A DNA stretch of 15,773 nt from Oscillospiraceae bacterium (GTDB lineage Bacteria > Bacillota > Clostridia > Oscillospirales > Ruminococcaceae), in the NCBI GenBank assembly GCA_019413245.1, contig DXNX01000051.1, positions 1 through 15,773 of the forward strand, in the 5' to 3' direction. How positions within the stretch are numbered: position 1 is the first letter of the stretch; each line of letters starts with the position of its first letter. The position numbers were made by a program, and so were the translations under genes. Positions 14,039-15,773 of the stretch are shown here, piece by piece. The notes below the pieces were generated by a model, which was not told the DNA's origin, searched no databases, and worked only from the letters and a program-made list of their open reading frames with translations.

Positions 14039-15773
14039 TCAGTCCTTTTCTGCGGTCTGCGGCGACCACAGACTGATACGGCGAGATACCATGTTTTCAT
14101 CTTCCACCGTCACAAAGTAGTCCCCGTTTTCGTCCCGTTCCGTCTGCGGCAGATCGCTGATCGCGACATCATGCCGGACTTCCGTACCATCCTGAGCTTC
14201 GGTAATATAACTCAGTGTGGCGTCAGACGGGACCTGGTCACCATCGATATACACCTTAACGCTGTCTGCGTAACGTGTCATATCATCGGTAACATGAGCC
14301 AACCATGCCACATCGTATCCATCATAATCACAGATATAGCACAGGAAATAGATCGGCTCCCCGTTGGGCTGCGGATCTGCCTCCCAGGCATCCACATGAT
14401 ACGCATTTCTGCTGCAATCGCCGTACCGGAGGAAAAAGGCCTCCTGCGCGGTTTTGTCGCTGCCCCACACGTTGAATTCACACACCAGCGGAGATTTTTC
14501 CGGCACATCGGATACCAGTCCCGCCTCCACACTGTCGCACAGGAATTCATACACGGCCCGTTGGCCGTTATCATACCGTTCCCGGGTCGCTGCATGCTGG
14601 AATGTGCCGCAGGCCGTCAGGCCCACCAGGACCACCATCCCCAGTACCAGGGAGCATGCGCCGGCGTGTGGGCAGCGGCGGGCCAGCTGGAAAAGTACGG
14701 TCAGCACCACCAGGACCATGACTGCCACGCCGAAGGATTCCACCGCCGCCGGAATGTAGGCGCTGACTTCCGTCACCCAGCCCACGTTCTGGTATTTCCA
14801 GGACAGCGCGATCATGAACGCCGGCCCCGCCAGCATCACGAAGCCGAGCAAGAACAGGCACACTGCCTGCCGCTTCGTCAAGGTCGGTCTGCCAAGCAGG
14901 AGAAACGCCACACAGACGATGGCCAGCAACAGTGCCCAGACCACATCTCCCGCCAGGATCTTCTGTATTTCCACACCAGCGGAAAGCGGCTCATTGAGAG
15001 GGAATCCTCCCGCCATCTGATACCACCAGGTACTCAGGATCTTTCCCGGGTCCATGGAAACAGCGACCCCATCATACCCGTCGCCCACCGTATTCAGCCG
15101 GGAACTGGCCACATGATAGAACAAGGCAACCAGTTCGCCCGCCAGAAACGGCAGACCCAGGCGCACGGCCCGCCAGAACCGGGGTTCCAGCAGCAGGGCC
15201 AGTACCCCCAGCATCAGGATATAGGTGTACCCGATCTCATAGGTACCGCATGTATAGAAAGTGAGAAATGCTCCCAGAAGCGCCCACCGAATATGCCCGC
15301 TTTTATGCAGAGCCACCATGCACAGACCGGCCAGAAACGCCGGCAGCGGCACCATCTGCGGCAGTGCCTCATAGCTGTACATGCCGTTCATGGAATAGTC
15401 GCTCCACAAGCAGAGCATCAACGGAAACAGCGCAAACAGGGCACCGCCCAGACGTTTGCTGCCGGTGGCCTTGTTGACCAACAGCCCCAGCAAAGCCGCG
15501 TCCACCAGCGTGTGCCCGATAATAAACAGACGATACCTGTCAATATTTCCCTTGAACCATACCCGCACGGGGGTTGGCAGACTGGAAAACGGGAAAAAAC
15601 GGCTGCTTTGCAGCGTCAGTGCTTTCCAGATGTTTCCCAGTTCTTCCGTAAACATGTCCCAAAAGCCGCCATGGGACAACCGGTAATAGGTGGTCAGGTT
15701 GTTGATCTGGTCATCCCCGCCCAAAGGCGCCAGCAGCGTAACTTTCAGATACCCGACAGCCGCCACCAAGGCC
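14039..15773 (-). CDS. Polytopic membrane protein, GT-C-like, 5' end outside window
   Basis: The frame is open to the right edge, so the start lies beyond base 15773; a TTG at 15769 is probably internal. The 577 visible residues begin near the end of a first helix, followed by LLAPLGGDDQINNLTTYY. This places an acidic pair in the first outer loop, as GT-C enzymes do. Hydrophobic segments continue to about residue 390. The remaining about 185 residues form a polar, probably extracytoplasmic domain with six or more cysteines (for example in YFLCYICDYDGYD). The gene ends 20 bases before the next polytopic gene. I infer a glycosyltransferase, or another membrane enzyme using a polyprenyl-linked substrate. 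The exact family was not identified. Confidence 0.7.
   Translation of the reverse strand, partial: ALVAAVGYLKVTLLAPLGGDDQINNLTTYYRLSHGGFWDMFTEELGNIWKALTLQSSRFFPFSSLPTPVRVWFKGNIDRYRLFIIGHTLVDAALLGLLVNKATGSKRLGGALFALFPLMLCLWSDYSMNGMYSYEALPQMVPLPAFLAGLCMVALHKSGHIRWALLGAFLTFYTCGTYEIGYTYILMLGVLALLLEPRFWRAVRLGLPFLAGELVALFYHVASSRLNTVGDGYDGVAVSMDPGKILSTWWYQMAGGFPLNEPLSAGVEIQKILAGDVVWALLLAIVCVAFLLLGRPTLTKRQAVCLFLLGFVMLAGPAFMIALSWKYQNVGWVTEVSAYIPAAVESFGVAVMVLVVLTVLFQLARRCPHAGACSLVLGMVVLVGLTACGTFQHAATRERYDNGQRAVYEFLCDSVEAGLVSDVPEKSPLVCEFNVWGSDKTAQEAFFLRYGDCSRNAYHVDAWEADPQPNGEPIYFLCYICDYDGYDVAWLAHVTDDMTRYADSVKVYIDGDQVPSDATLSYITEAQDGTEVRHDVAISDLPQTERDENGDYFVTVEDENMVSRRISLWSPQTAEKD

Overview
The window looks like a chromosomal segment of a GC-rich, low-branching Gram-positive gut anaerobe of the Oscillospiraceae type (Faecalibacterium, Gemmiger or Subdoligranulum-like). 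The basis is strong AGGAGG-type ribosome binding sites, dense gene packing, high G/C at third codon positions, and a fructose-type PTS permease next to a Gram-positive-style surface-glycan cluster. The genus is an inference only.

Layout. Bases 1-1461 (+) hold the 3' part of a fructose-family PTS EIIB-EIIC permease. It converges on a nine-gene operon on the minus strand that enters from beyond the right edge and reads leftwards to about 1527. A strong hairpin with T-rich flanks on both sides (about 1471-1526) separates the two and probably ends transcription from both directions. In transcription order the operon holds: a polytopic membrane protein cut by the window edge (15773-14039); a second large polytopic protein (14018-11649); an RfbH/E1-type CDP-4-keto-6-deoxyhexose 3-dehydrase (11602-10256); a Wzx/MOP-type flippase (10224-8989); two GT2 glycosyltransferases (8943-8095 and 8098-7076); a thiamine-diphosphate enzyme of the acetolactate synthase fold (7044-5203); an extended SDR (5189-4257); a DPM1/GtrB/CsbB-like membrane GT2 (4264-3290); and a YfhO/GtrC-like polytopic protein (3290-1527). 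Gaps between these genes are 46 bp or less and several genes overlap, so one polycistronic unit is likely. Its promoter is not in the window.

How the genes may work together. RfbH removes the C-3 hydroxyl of a CDP-4-keto-6-deoxyhexose. A ThDP lyase-type enzyme and an SDR in the same operon recall the yersiniose A pathway of Yersinia (YerE adds a two-carbon unit from pyruvate at C-4, YerF reduces the side chain). The best hypothesis is therefore a surface glycan carrying a branched 3,6-dideoxyhexose. The two cytosolic GT2 enzymes would build the repeat on undecaprenyl phosphate and the flippase would export it. The GtrB/CsbB-like and YfhO-like pair would add a side sugar outside the membrane. 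The two large polytopic proteins are candidate GT-C transferases or a polymerase. The cytidylyltransferase, the CDP-glucose 4,6-dehydratase and the E3 reductase are not in the window.

No tRNA, rRNA, CRISPR array, insertion sequence or attachment site was seen. No stretch longer than 300 bases lacks a gene.
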